Below, piece after piece: positions 1 through 10,829 of a DNA stretch of 64,000 bases. Under the pieces are notes generated by a model, which saw nothing but the letters and a program-made list of their open reading frames with translations, did no database searches and was not told where the DNA came from. Within the stretch, counting starts at the first letter, position 1. Every line of letters begins with the position of its first letter. The DNA comes from Viola odorata. Its lineage: Eukaryota > Streptophyta > Magnoliopsida > Malpighiales > Violaceae. The position numbers were made by a program, and so were the translations under genes. The DNA lies in the NCBI GenBank assembly GCA_963691705.1, contig OY829538.1, forward strand, positions 32,570,836-32,634,835. Direction: 5' to 3'.

Positions 1-481
1 GAGGATTAGTGCCCTAGCGTTAGGTGCGCTGTAGATGTCGTATGGCTTTTAATAAATAAACTGATGTTTTCTTTCTCTTTGCCACCGCGTTGTTTTGTTG
101 ATGACTGATACGAGGGCGTTAGCCTTACTGGATGAAGTGTTCTGCTACTCTTTTGACTCAGCCAATCATTAACTATCGCTTGGTAGATCGTGGCAAATAA
201 CTGCTTGCTTCTAACCTCTGAGCACGATTCCACGTGGCCCACTTCTTTTACACGCATCCTCGCGTGACTGGTAGTTCAATTAATGCAGTGACATTCGGTC
301 ATTTAAAAGAGATTATCTTCTCTTTCTAATGCTTTTTGCCCTCATTTTAAATTTTCTCTCTTCTCTGTGTTTTCTCTGGGAAAGGTTCTCAGTTGTCCTC
401 CACCCTTCGCCGATTTGCCTGCGGATCTTTCCTCTCAAGGTATCACTTCATCCCTTCAGATTTTCTATTCATTAGCTTATT
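1..481. other. AT/CT-rich 5' region of first antisense ORF
   Basis: No credible coding sequence is seen. The last 180 bases before the ATG at 482 are rich in C and T, like a plant 5' leader. I could not match this stretch to the LTR at 12.8-13.6 kb, so the 3' LTR of the Tat element is not identified in the window. Confidence 0.4.
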
Positions 482-2628
482 ATGGTTGTGACTAGAACCA
501 GACGATTCCTCTAGAGACCCGTGGATCCAGAAATAGTACAATCATCCAGTATTTTCTCCTGTGATGCGGTTTTAAACGCTAAACTGGAGGAAAACGGTAT
601 CACTTTCCCTCCTGGGTGTGTTCCTACCGTTCCCGAGAGCGACATGCGCCTTCACGATCCACTGTGGAGGAACTATAGATTAGTTTATTTTAAAATGTTC
701 CTCTATGGTTTTCGCCTCCCCGTCCACGCTTCAATAACAGCACTGCTGCGGTAATACAAGCTTAATCCTGCCCAGATAACTCCTTCTTCCTGGTGTGGGG
801 TTTATGCCTTTCTTCACGCTTGCGAGTTGGAGGGCATTCTCGCCCCACCTCTCAATTTATTTCACAATTTTTTTAGCATGACCTGTCACGATTGTTTAAT
901 CAGTATCACTCCAAGGTGGGACGACGCGTTTGTGCAGTCATTCTGGCAGCGGTTTTGTGGCTTTGAGAGGGTCGTAGCTGACTGGAAAAATAGCTTCTTC
1001 GTTCTTGAGCTACCGTCTCGTTGGTGGTGTCATGGTTTTAATCAAGAGCTTATAGGTCCCCTTTGGGCGAACCCAGTGGTGTTGACTAGGAGCGAGCTGG
1101 ATCAAGCTAACGCTTTGCTGGATAAGAGTACACGCTATCGTATCCGAGAGTTTGACTCATACAAGCTTCTGAACGAGTGCGTTATGGGTGAGTCTGTCTT
1201 TCTTCACGTTTCCCTTTTTCACTTTTTTGTTGTTCTCATACATTCTCTCATCAGGAGACGCTGATGGTCAGTCATCAGGAGGGGCTAATGCTCCTTTGAA
1301 TGTGATGCCGCTCAGAATGATACCGGCTTCTCCTCCTGTTGTGCATTCCAGTCATCGGGGCGTTCCACCCAAGAGGGGAAAAAACTAAGACAATCGCTGG
1401 GAGAGGACAGAGGCGCATTATTTCTGCGCGAGCTTCTCGTTTCATCGATAATGAGCTACCGCCTCTACGCAGAGGGATAAATATAAGTCGGCCTTTGACT
1501 CAAACAATTGACAGTGACAGCAGCAGCCAAAACGTGGACATGGATGCCTAACCAGACCTTTGTCATGCCTCCTCGCTTCAACGAAGAGACTCAAGGTAGG
1601 CATGAATGAGCAGGCTACCGGGGCCACTTCTGACCCTACTAACGTGACAGCTACCGTGGTGCCTGTCATTTCTTCTGTGGCAAGCACTTCTCAATTAGTG
1701 AAAGTTGCTGATGTGCCAACTGTTTGCCCTCCTACCGCTGCTACAGTCTCGTTAGTGGCATATTCCCCTCCGCCAGCTAACGCTCCTGACTCTTCTCATT
1801 TCTCATTGTATTCCAGATGTGGTGGCAACAACTTCTCTAGCTTCTAGGCCGCCGCTACAGGTTCCTCCCCAATTGTTTTTTAATTCTATCTCAGAAGTGA
1901 GTAATAAAGGCTCTCCTCCGACTCCAATGATCAATCTCTCTCTTGAAGGCTCCAAAGGGACTCCGTGTTATCGCATGGATTTGGCGTCAACGGTCTTCGC
2001 GTCCCAGGGGTACAAAAACCCTTCTCCAGGGACGAGTTCACGGCGCCCCTGATAGGAGAAATGATGAGCTCTTCTACAGAGAAAGAAAAATTCCTTCAGC
2101 TTTTGCTAAGGGCTCGCTGCAGGCACGTTGTGAATGATTCTCTAGATATCTTCCGCTACTTTCATTATGTGGTAGAGGCTTTTGACAGTGAATTGCGAGA
2201 TTCGTCCTGCGCCATGTGCGCTCAAAAGGTGCAGCTTGACCGGTCGTTAGACCAAACGAGATTGCTAACGCATCTTTATGACGATTCACAGAAGGAGCTG
2301 AGCAGAGAGAAATCTAAAGGGAAGCAAAAGCCGATGTTCTGGAGGCAGAGTTAGCTTTGGAAAAGAAGAGAAATCTTCTTCTTTGCGAAGAGATGCTGGC
2401 TCGAGACGAGGAATTTTCCAGGATTCCACTGAGGATGGAGCGATGGAAAAAGAAGGTTCTGGAGGCCTTCACTTCTGGGTTCGCTGCCCATTTCGAGAGT
2501 GGTTCTTTCGATCCGGCCAAGGTTGTCGACTATGCCTCTGCCATAATAGACAAGGTTAATAAAAATGGAGACGATGCGTCTGCCCTAGGGGGAGAGAAAC
2601 CTGGTGACGGCGATGGCGGTAGAGCGTA
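482..2628 (+). pseudogene. Antisense ORF copy A of Tat-type gypsy element (PF04195-like)
   Basis: A broken reading frame starts at the ATG at 482 (MVVTR) and hits a stop after ten codons. The remaining coding potential runs through 521-754, 827-1187, 1255-1550, 1560-2354 and 2355-2628 in shifting frames. A GT-AG intron of 67 bp is visible at 1188-1254, with donor GTGAGT. The N-terminal part resembles the 'putative gypsy type transposon' domain (PF04195), which is found in extra ORFs of Tat elements such as Grande and Retand. The C-terminal part is charged and likely helical. It lies antisense to the gag-pol genes further right. It is a diverged paralogue of the copy at 3263-5610, sharing the MV-TR start, the NPAQ and ISITPR/ISISPR motifs, the W-F--F-LP-(P/R)-W spacing and the intron position. 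It has several stops, so it is probably non-functional. The function of these ORFs is unknown. Confidence 0.6.
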
Positions 2629-2639
2629 ATGGTCTTTCT

Positions 2640-3262
2640 CTCGATTACTATCTCCTTCTTTTCTTCATTTGTTTATTCTTTAATCAATCGCTCCCCAAAG
2701 ACATTTGAGATTGTTATTCTTGTAATAAGGCTAACGCCACGAGATCCTTGCTGTTTTTTCCTCAAACGTTGGGTTTTGATGTATTATCGATGTTGCTTAT
2801 GCTTTGCTGACGTTTTTCTGCTATCACGCCATTTCGCGTGTCAGAGCTGGTGCTGCTTTTTAGAGCATTAAATGCTATGAATCCCCTCATTAATGTGATC
2901 GAAAAGTAATGATGAGGAAGGACACGTGATGAAGCGTTTGAGATAGGCGCCTTCTAGGGAGTAGTTAGGACTAAAGCGTCTCCCTTTTAAAGTTGTGTCC
3001 TTCGCGCATGTCGCGTCCTTCCGTTATGCTACCTTGCCATGTGTCACCTATTGATTGGTTACGCATTTCCAACCCTTTTAGGGTTATATATAATGTTTTT
3101 CCCTGCCTTCTTTTTTCTTTTTTATCTCCTTCTTCGCTCACTGCTTCCTTCCGAAAATAGCTTATGCCGCTCTTTCTTCGTTGTTCTGGGATCCTTGGTG
3201 TTTCTTCCACGAAGGTACACACATTACTTCCTTCTTTTACTTTCTTTTTCTTTTTATTGGTT
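2640..3262 (+). promoter_or_regulatory. Spacer and probable promoter/leader of second antisense ORF
   Basis: This spacer between the two antisense ORFs has no coding sequence. It contains a CCAAT-like stretch (ATTGATTGGTT, near 3050) and a TATA-like box (TTATATATAATG, near 3083), about 180 bp before the ATG at 3263. A pyrimidine-rich leader follows. The spacing fits a plant pol II promoter; activity is inferred only. Confidence 0.4.
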
Positions 3263-5610
3263 ATGGTGAAGACTCGTTCTTCAAAGTCTGTTGAGGAGGA
3301 AAGTTCCCAAAAATCTATTGGGGAGGAGAAAATCAATAATACCCCCACTTCTCTTTACACTTTGCCTCTAGTTCATCGTTGTCTGTCCGATTTTGATGTT
3401 CGGCTCCCTACGGGTTACTCTATTAGTGTTGCTTCTGACCCTCTCCGCCTTAATAGTGTATTGCCCGATAATAGTAGGATATAGTATGTCATGTTATTTG
3501 ATCATGGCTTTTGGCTCCCCCTTGATCCACTTGTAAAACTGTTGCTGGCCGATTCTGACTTGAATCCGGCTCAACTGAGTCCTAACGCAATTTGCGTTGT
3601 TAGTGCTTTTGCGGCGTTATGCCGGTTCAAAGGGATTGAGTCCCCTTCACTAGCGTTGCTTCATGATATTTTCCAATTGTATTCTCGCAAGGGGGTAATA
3701 TCCATATCACCCCGTTATGATGATAACTCACTGAAGCCATTCACTTGGAAACTTATGGGTATCGAGTCTTTTGTTCCTCACTGGAAAGAAGAATATTTTG
3801 TTATTAACCTGCCCGAGCCTTCGTGGAGAACCGGTTTCAACAAAGAAATCAAAGATGGGGCTTGGGGTAGTAGAAAACCACTCTCCGACCCGGTGGATAG
3901 TTGGCTAAAGACGCTGCTCCAAATGGACTTTAGCGTTTACACTCGTAAAGTGGCAAACGGAATGGCAGTTACAGAGTGTAAAATGGGTGAGTGTTTACCC
4001 TTCTTTCTTTACGTTGATGGGAAATGCTAACGCTAACATTTTTTCATGACTATATAGTGGTTCCGCCCGGTTGGGAGCCCGAATACATTCGGAGGAAAAA
4101 GAGAAGGGAGCAAGCGAGAAGGGACCAGGCTGCTGCCGCTGCTGCTACTGCAGCTGCTACCGCTGAAGGTGGGGCTACCGGTGTTACTTTAGCAGCACCG
4201 CTTTCTCAAGGGGTTGCCGCTGCTGTCAGCACTGTTCGAGCATCGTCTTCACGAGTGTGAGTTACAAGAAAGAAGTGAAGTAAAAAAGCAACCACCGTTC
4301 CCCCCGCTCTTTCTCAGGCTACCGCTTCTTTAGAAGTGTCTACCGGTTTAATTCCTACCGGAATTCCTTTGGTTTCCCCTTCTGCTCAGGTACCTCTATC
4401 TGTTGCCGCTCCTGCTTTCTTCGTTCTTCTGCCGTTTTCTTATTGCATTTCATTTTCTTAGGAAGTTGGGACCACTTCCACTCATTCTCTTCCTCACGAA
4501 GACATGTCATTTGCAAGTGAGCTTGCCGAACGCCAGAAGAAGGTTCGCCACGATCTTAAAAATAACCCGTCGTCATCCGGTGTTAATCCACCATTGACAA
4601 CTTCCACTAGGGGTGGCGCACCTTTCGGGCAGCCTCAAGGTGCTGACCCTGCTATTGATCCCCATGCTTTTGCTGACTCTCCACTTCATTCTACTTCTGG
4701 CGCTGTAGGCTTTAGCTCAGAGATGCTGGGTTTTGAGACACTCGGCGGTGGTGAGTCTTTTGTCTCTGCCATAGGGGGTTCTGTTGACCGTCCTCCTTCT
4801 CCTCCCACTCTGTCTTTTGTTCCTTTATCCCCGCTTGCTGCCGCGAGGGGCAATTCTGCTTCTAACTTGATAGTTGGTGTTACTCCGTACGCTCCTCCTA
4901 GCTTTCCCACTCATCAAGTTAACCTGGGTGGCTTTAGAGAGAAAGCTTTTCAAGCCTTGGAGACTGATAGCGTTGAGGCTCTTCTTGCATTTACATCTCT
5001 GTTGGCAGCTCGAATAATGTCACATCAAGGGGAAAGGGATGTATTTTTTGCCAAGAGTCACCAGGGGCGCATAGATTTCCTTCACTCTCAGATGTTTTCT
5101 TCCTTCTGTCATGCCCATTACATGGATGAAGCTAACGCTAGGGAGGCAGCGGACAAGCAAAGGGAAATATACAGATTGACGACTGAGCGTTAGGGACTTT
5201 TGGATGCTGCGATGGCTGCCAAGCAAGAGGCGGAGACGGCTAGACAAGAGGCAAATGTTGCTAGGCAAGAGGCGGAGGCTACCAGGCTTGCGTTAGAGGA
5301 AGAAAAACAAAAAGGTACCGCTCTGAGCACACGCCTTTCTGATGAGGAGGCCAGGCTAACGTCAGAAAGGCAGAGAAACGCTGAATTGGCTGCCGATCTT
5401 AGCCTTTCTGCTGAGAAATATCGTTGGTATCTGAAGGAGGGGGCAATGATTATGTTTGAGGGCTTCATGCGCCATCATGGGGTGGATCGCCTTCAGATTG
5501 ACGTTATTTCTGCATATTTTGAGGAGAGGTCCTCACATGTGTCCGACGAGGATTTCTACAATGTGAAGGTCGCCAAGCAAAGAGAAAACGACGCATCATC
5601 CGCTCCTTAG
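3263..5610 (+). pseudogene. Antisense ORF copy B of Tat-type gypsy element (PF04195-like, coiled-coil C-terminus)
   Basis: This is the better preserved antisense ORF. Exon 1 is 3263-3986 with one in-frame TAG near 3483. A 71 bp intron (3987-4057, GTGAGTG...TATATAG) follows. Later coding parts run 4058-4260, 4504-5190 and, after a single TAG, 5194-5610. The N-terminal half (for example ISISPRYDD and FVPHWKEEYF) resembles the PF04195 'putative gypsy type transposon' domain. The middle is rich in Ala, Pro and Ser. About 5200-5400 encodes a strongly heptad-like coiled coil of repeated A-R-Q-E-A units. Antisense ORFs between pol and the 3' LTR are known from Tat-lineage elements, and their role is unknown. 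The intron position matches copy A exactly. Stops make current function unlikely, but few changes separate it from an open frame. Confidence 0.65.
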
Positions 5611-6244
5611 GCCTCGCATTTTACTTTTTGACTTTTGTTGTTGATATGTCTTTATCTATCCTTGTGAAGATATTTTGTAATTCTAACGATATCAACTTTT
5701 CTCCAAACCATTGCTTTTTGTCTATAATTTCTTTGTTGGTCTTCTCTTATGATATTACTGCCACAACATGGTTAGTAAACTTCATTACTAAAATCACAAT
5801 GATGCAGTCATCATACCTTATGCGATTAGTCAACCGTTGCGTTTGCATGCACACGCCATTCATGGTTGCCAAGGTATTTCTGTCTTTAGAGACTTAGTGC
5901 TTCACAATGACTTGTTCTCTGAGGAAGACTTTTCTGCAGTGTCTCGGTGTGCTCTTTTCTCTGTTGAGGATTAGGAATTTATTTCTTTGTGTCGTGTGTC
6001 TATCGCTGCATTGTCATTATTTGTTTGATGATGTTCCAAAGAACAAATTATTATTACTTCCACTCATGTTGTGTATAGCTTGATGTCGCCCTTTGTTGTT
6101 AGGGGGATCACTTAGCCTTGCTAAGTTTGTTCATGATATTGTTGTTGCGATAGAGATATCTCTCCAGCCCAACTTCACCGGGTATCAACCGCTCGGTTAC
6201 TAGCTGGGATATCTCTCTTTATTTCAAATGCCAACGATCGGCTT
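5611..6244. other. Non-coding spacer downstream of antisense ORF
   Basis: AT-rich sequence lies between the antisense ORF and the tandem repeat block. It corresponds to the 3' untranslated part of the Tat element. No conserved coding frame or terminal repeat was recognised. Confidence 0.4.
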
Positions 6245-6739
6245 AGGGCGTACCTCGTCTTAGTGAGCCGTCTGATCAGGACCAGCCATCACAAGGATAG
6301 GATTTTCACTCCCAAACGTTGAAACCTCGCGTCCCTGGAGCGTGCCTCATCTTAGTGGTCCGTCTGTGTGAGCACGGTTACCACAAGGATAGGATTTTCA
6401 CTTCCAGGACGGAGTTACTGTCTCCTTAGGGCGTGCCTCGTCTTAATGGCCCGTCTGTGTGAGCACGGCTACCACAATGATAGGATTTTTACTCCCAATG
6501 ATGCCAGGACGTGCCTCGTCTTAATGGGTCGTCTATGTGAGCACGGTTGCCACAAGGATAGGATTTTCACTCCCGGGGGCGTTGGGGTGTACCTCGTCTT
6601 AATGGGCCGTCTGTGTTAGCACGGTCGCCACAAGGATAGGATTTTCACTCCCAACGCTGTTTATGCCAGGGCGTGCCTCGTCTTAGTGAGTTGTCTGATA
6701 AGGACCAGCCATCACAAGGATAGGATTTTTACTCCTAGC
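6245..6739. repeat. Six-copy tandem repeat in the 3' UTR of the Tat element
   Basis: Six copies begin near 6245, 6339, 6427, 6506, 6584 and 6667, giving periods of 94, 88, 79, 78 and 83 bp. Each has a conserved core (GTGCCTCGTCTTA, then CCGTCTG, then CACAAGGATAGGATTTT with CACTCC) followed by a variable tail. Copies 1 and 6 share the GATNAGGACCAGCCATC variant, while copies 2-5 have TGTGAGCACGG. Tandem repeats between pol and the 3' LTR are a known trait of Tat-lineage elements and a source of plant satellites. Confidence 0.85.
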
Positions 6740-6835
6740 ATTCTTCGTTATCTGCATATTATTGGCCACAATGTCCACAAGAAATGCCTTCCATTCATGC
6801 GTTAGAGCAATGTTAACAATGTCAAACAGGAGAGA

Positions 6836-9800
6836 TTAGCTTCTAGCATGATATAGTTTCAAATGAGCTATATTCCAAGAGTTTGGTAAAGGAGTACCGT
6901 TAAGTGTTTCCAAATGATACGCTCCGTTTTTTATGACGCGGTTGACGCGATATGGCCCGTCCCAATTTGGGTTGAGTTTTCCCATGCGTTGCCCTGCCGC
7001 TCGCTTGTCTCTAAGCACTAAATCTCCCACTTTGAGCAGTCGCTCTTTGACTTGTCTGTTATGATATTGCGCCATTTTTCTTTTGTAATGCAAGGTTTTC
7101 AAGAGAGCCTCCTCTTGTACCTCTGTTAGCGCATCAAGGTTAGCATGTAACCTTTCTTCATTTATTTCTTCATTGAAATATGCCACTTGAAGGCTTAAGG
7201 TGCCGATTTCTACCGGCGTGACAGCCTCTGTGCCAAAGGCTAACGCAAAGGGGGTTTCTCCTGTGGTAGTTTTAACGGTCATGCGATAGGCCCACATTAC
7301 ATACGGCAGTTCGTCTGCCCATTTCTTTTTAGAACCTTCTAGGTTCCTTTTGATGCCACTGAGAATACTGCGATTGGTCACTTCCTCCTGACCATTGGTT
7401 TGCGGGTGTGCTACAAAAGAGAATCTCTGTTTGATTTGGAATTCTGCGCACTAATTTTTGAAAAATTGGCTCGTGAATTGCGTTCCGTTGTCGCTGACCA
7501 ATATGCGAGGTACCCCAAATCGTATTATGACTTGATATTTAAAGAAACGCTAATTTTTTTCCGTGGTAATGTTGGCTACCGCCTCTGCTTCTGCCCATTT
7601 CGTGAAATAATCTACCGCCACGACCACAAATTTTAGTTGGGACCTGGCTTTCAGAAACGGGCCCAAAATATCGATTCCCCATTTGGCAAACGGGCAAGGA
7701 GCGACAATTTCTGAAATTTGTACAGCTAGTCTTCGGAGAATCTTAGCGTATTCCTGGCACTTTTGACAAGATTTCACAAAGTTGTGACAGTCTCTGCGAA
7801 TTGTGGGCCAGTAGAATCCTGCGCGAAAGACCTGTGCCGCTAAGGTGCCACTAGCCACGTGCATGCCACATATTCCTTCGTGGATTTCTCGCAAGGTGTG
7901 GAGGTCTTCCTGCTCTGTTATGCACTTTACGGCTGGGTGGGAGAAACATTTTTGAATTAACTCCCCGTTGTAGCATTTGCACCGTGCCGCTTGTTTCAAA
8001 ATTTTCCTCTTTTCGGTGTTATCCACTGGCAACTCATTATGTTTCAAATATTTCACAACGGAGATTCTCCAATCACTCTCCATTTGTTCCACACAAAGAG
8101 ACACTTGTTCTTCCATGAAAGAAGGTATTGGTATCTGACCGTAGTGCACATCTTTGGGTATGGAGGCTACCGGGTTGCCTGCCATTTTGGCAAGATTATC
8201 AGCCTGAGTATTATCTTCTCGAGGAATATGCTCGAAGCAGACTTGAATGTCGTTTTCCTGTGTCTCCGTTAGCTCGCGTTTTACCATCGCAAGATATTGG
8301 ATCATGATAGGTTCTCGGGCTTGGGAATTTCCCAAGACTTGATCTATTATCAACTCAGAGTCCCCATGTATCTTTAGTTGTGGATCGCGTATCATTCCTG
8401 CATCGTGCGTAGCTTCAATAAAGAAACTGTTGCCTATTCTGAGTCTTGCCAGTAACGCTTCGTACTCGGCTGCGTTATTGGATAGTAGTTGCAAAATTCT
8501 GATGGCATAGCGCATCTGTATGTCATTGGGTCCAATCATGAAAATTCCAACGCCGGCTAACTCTTGATTTTTAGCTCCGTCCACGTGGATGATCCATGTG
8601 TCATTGTATGTGTCTAGGGACGGGAGATCTGAGTCTTCCACTTCCTCTTCCGGTGGGTCCACCGGTGGCCCTTGTGTAAATGTGCATTCTGCTATAAAGT
8701 CTACTAACACTTGGGCCTTAATGGACGGTATGGCCTTATATTGCAACCCATATTGCTCAAGTTCGATCGCCCAAATCAGCATTCTTCCTAAAGACTCAGG
8801 TTTCCTAAAAAATTTCCCCAATGGCTGATCGATGAGTACTACGACAGGATGAGCTTGGAAATACCGATCCATCTTCCGTGTTACCTGTACGAGGGCAAAC
8901 GCTATTTTCTCAATGTGAGTGTACCGCAATTCGGCATCTTTCAGTATGTGACTAACAAAGAATACGAGATGATGAATATGCATATCGCTTCGTACAAGGA
9001 CAACACTGACCACCTCGTCGGCGACACCCAGATACAGATATAAAGCGTCGCCCGGTTCAGGTCCCGTTAGCACCAGGTCAGACGAAAGGTAAGCTTTTAT
9101 GCCGGCAAACGCTTCTTCACATTCTTTCGTCCACCCAAAGGGGGTTTTCTTGCGAATGACTTTAAAGAAAGGTAGGCATCTCTCACCTTGTTTAGAAATA
9201 AACCGCCCTAACGTAATGATGCGTCCTGTGAGCTTTTGCACTTCCTTGATGGTTCAAGGAGATATCATATCCTGAATCGCCTTTACTTTCGAAGGGTTAG
9301 CTGGATGCCTTTCTGGCTGACTACGTAGCCTAAGAATTTGCCTGTTTGAAACGCAAACATGCATTTTCGGGGGTTCAACTTCATCTTGTATTCCCTTATC
9401 ACGTTGAAAACTTCTTTCAAATCAGCCACGTGGTCCTCAAAGCTTCGGCTCTTGACAAGTATATCGTCCACGTAGGCCTCCACCGTTTTCCCAATCTGTT
9501 TCTCAAAAACTTTATTTTCCATGCGTTGGAATGTTGCCCCAGCATTTTTCAATCCGAACGGCATTGCTGTGTAGCAATAGGTGGTCTTTGGAGTGATGAA
9601 GGCGGTCTTTTCTTCGTCCTCTACGGCCATGGGAATCTGGTGATATCCTGAGTTGGCATCTAACGAGCTTAGATAGGCGTACCCAGTGGTTTGGTTGACC
9701 AACTGATCGATTCGAGGAAGAGGGTAGCAATCTTGGGGATAGGCGTCATTCAAATCAGTGAAGTCAATACATATACGCCAATCTCCGTTAGGCTTTGGGA

Positions 9801-10242
9801 CTAAAACAGGATTAGCCAACCACGTCGAGTATTGGACTTCTCGGATGAAGCCAGCATCCATGAGTTTTGATATCTCTTTCTCGATGGCTATCATCTTTTC
9901 CGGAGAAAAAGCTCGCCGCTTTTGCTGAACAGGGTTGGCGTTAGGGTTAACATTGAGTCGGTGTTCTACTGTTTCTCGCAAAATTCCAGGCATATCTGTT
10001 GGCCTCCACATGAATTCTCCTTTGTATTTATTCAATAATCGAGCTAGCTGTGCGCTTTCCTCTGAGTTCAATTTTTCGCTAACCAGAAAATTCGCTTCTT
10101 TGACTTCGTTAATGGGAATTGGCCTCATGTTGTCTACTAGCTGAGTGCGCTTTTCCTCTCTATCCTCAAAGGGATCATCTGCTACGCACACGTAAGGATC
10201 ACAACTCTTTTGGGTCATGAGTAGATAGCACTCGGCAGCCAA
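6836..10242 (-). pseudogene. Tat-lineage gypsy pol: RT, double RNase H, integrase
   Basis: Reading right to left, 10242-9283 encodes reverse transcriptase with the active-site motif AYVDDILVKS near 9465 and the upstream motif DWRICIDFTDLN. After a frame break at about 9283-9241, the frame 9241-7550 holds the RT connection and first RNase H region. It then has a second RNase H (WIIHVDGAKN, NAAEYEALLA, HGDSELIIDQV), the extra archaeal-type RNase H typical of the Tat lineage. The integrase follows: the zinc-binding part has H-x3-H and C-x2-C (SCQKCQEYA), and the catalytic core starts at WGIDILGPF. A stop near 7550 and another near 7460 interrupt the core. The C-terminal part is 7381-6836, ending HLKLYHARS. 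No chromodomain is seen. The frameshifts and stops show a decayed copy. Confidence 0.88.
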
Positions 10243-10244
10243 CT

Positions 10245-10818
10245 TCTAGTCCCCTTTGATCGAGACCACCCCATCCCATGAAGGGTATTTCATCTTTAGA
10301 TGTTTTTGTGATATTGCAGCTCCGAAGCGGTTGAGGTATGGCCGCCCGAGTATGGCATTATAAGGCAATGACAGGTCTACAACCAGGAACAACAATTCCT
10401 CCAACCGTTTGGACGTATCCTCTCTAAATTATACTGGTAGCGATGTAACTCCTGCCACAGGGATTGGGACCCCGTCTACTCCAATTATTGGTTTTTTACA
10501 AGGCGTTAGCTCACTGTCAGTATGCTTCATTAGATTGTATGCTTCAAGCGAAAACAGATTGACCGCGCTCCCATTGTCAACAAGGGTTCTCCTGACTCCA
10601 TGATTGCCGATAACGGGAGTGACTACCAGCGCATCGTTGTACGGATAGACAACGCCTTTCTCATCCTCTTCAGAGAATGATAACACCATTCGATCTAACG
10701 CGCTTATTGCTTCACTTTTCACTAACGTGTTTTCTCTCTTTCGTTTGTCGCCAGTCACGGGTGCTGATGTCGCGGGTTCATCGAAATATGGAGTGCCTCC
10801 CGCTATAATATTGATCAT
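10245..10818 (-). pseudogene. Tat-lineage retroviral-type aspartic protease region
   Basis: The frame 10818-10429 carries the retropepsin active-site-like motif LVDNGSAVNLF, where plant Tat proteases usually have VD-T-GSSAD. It also has the downstream ILGRPYLNRFGA segment, near 10350, read across a stop at 10428. It sits directly between gag and the RT frame on the same strand, as expected for a gag-pro-pol polyprotein. Stops at both ends indicate decay. Confidence 0.7.
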
Positions 10819-10829
10819 AGGAACATCAT

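Noticed and set aside
6..257. Minus-strand open frame near the window start
   Set aside because: No recognisable domain, compositional bias of leader sequence, and it overlaps the region before the antisense ORF.
7400..7636. Plus-strand open frames across 7.4-10.2 kb
   Set aside because: They are antisense shadows of the integrase, RNase H and RT frames, which carry the catalytic motifs on the minus strand.
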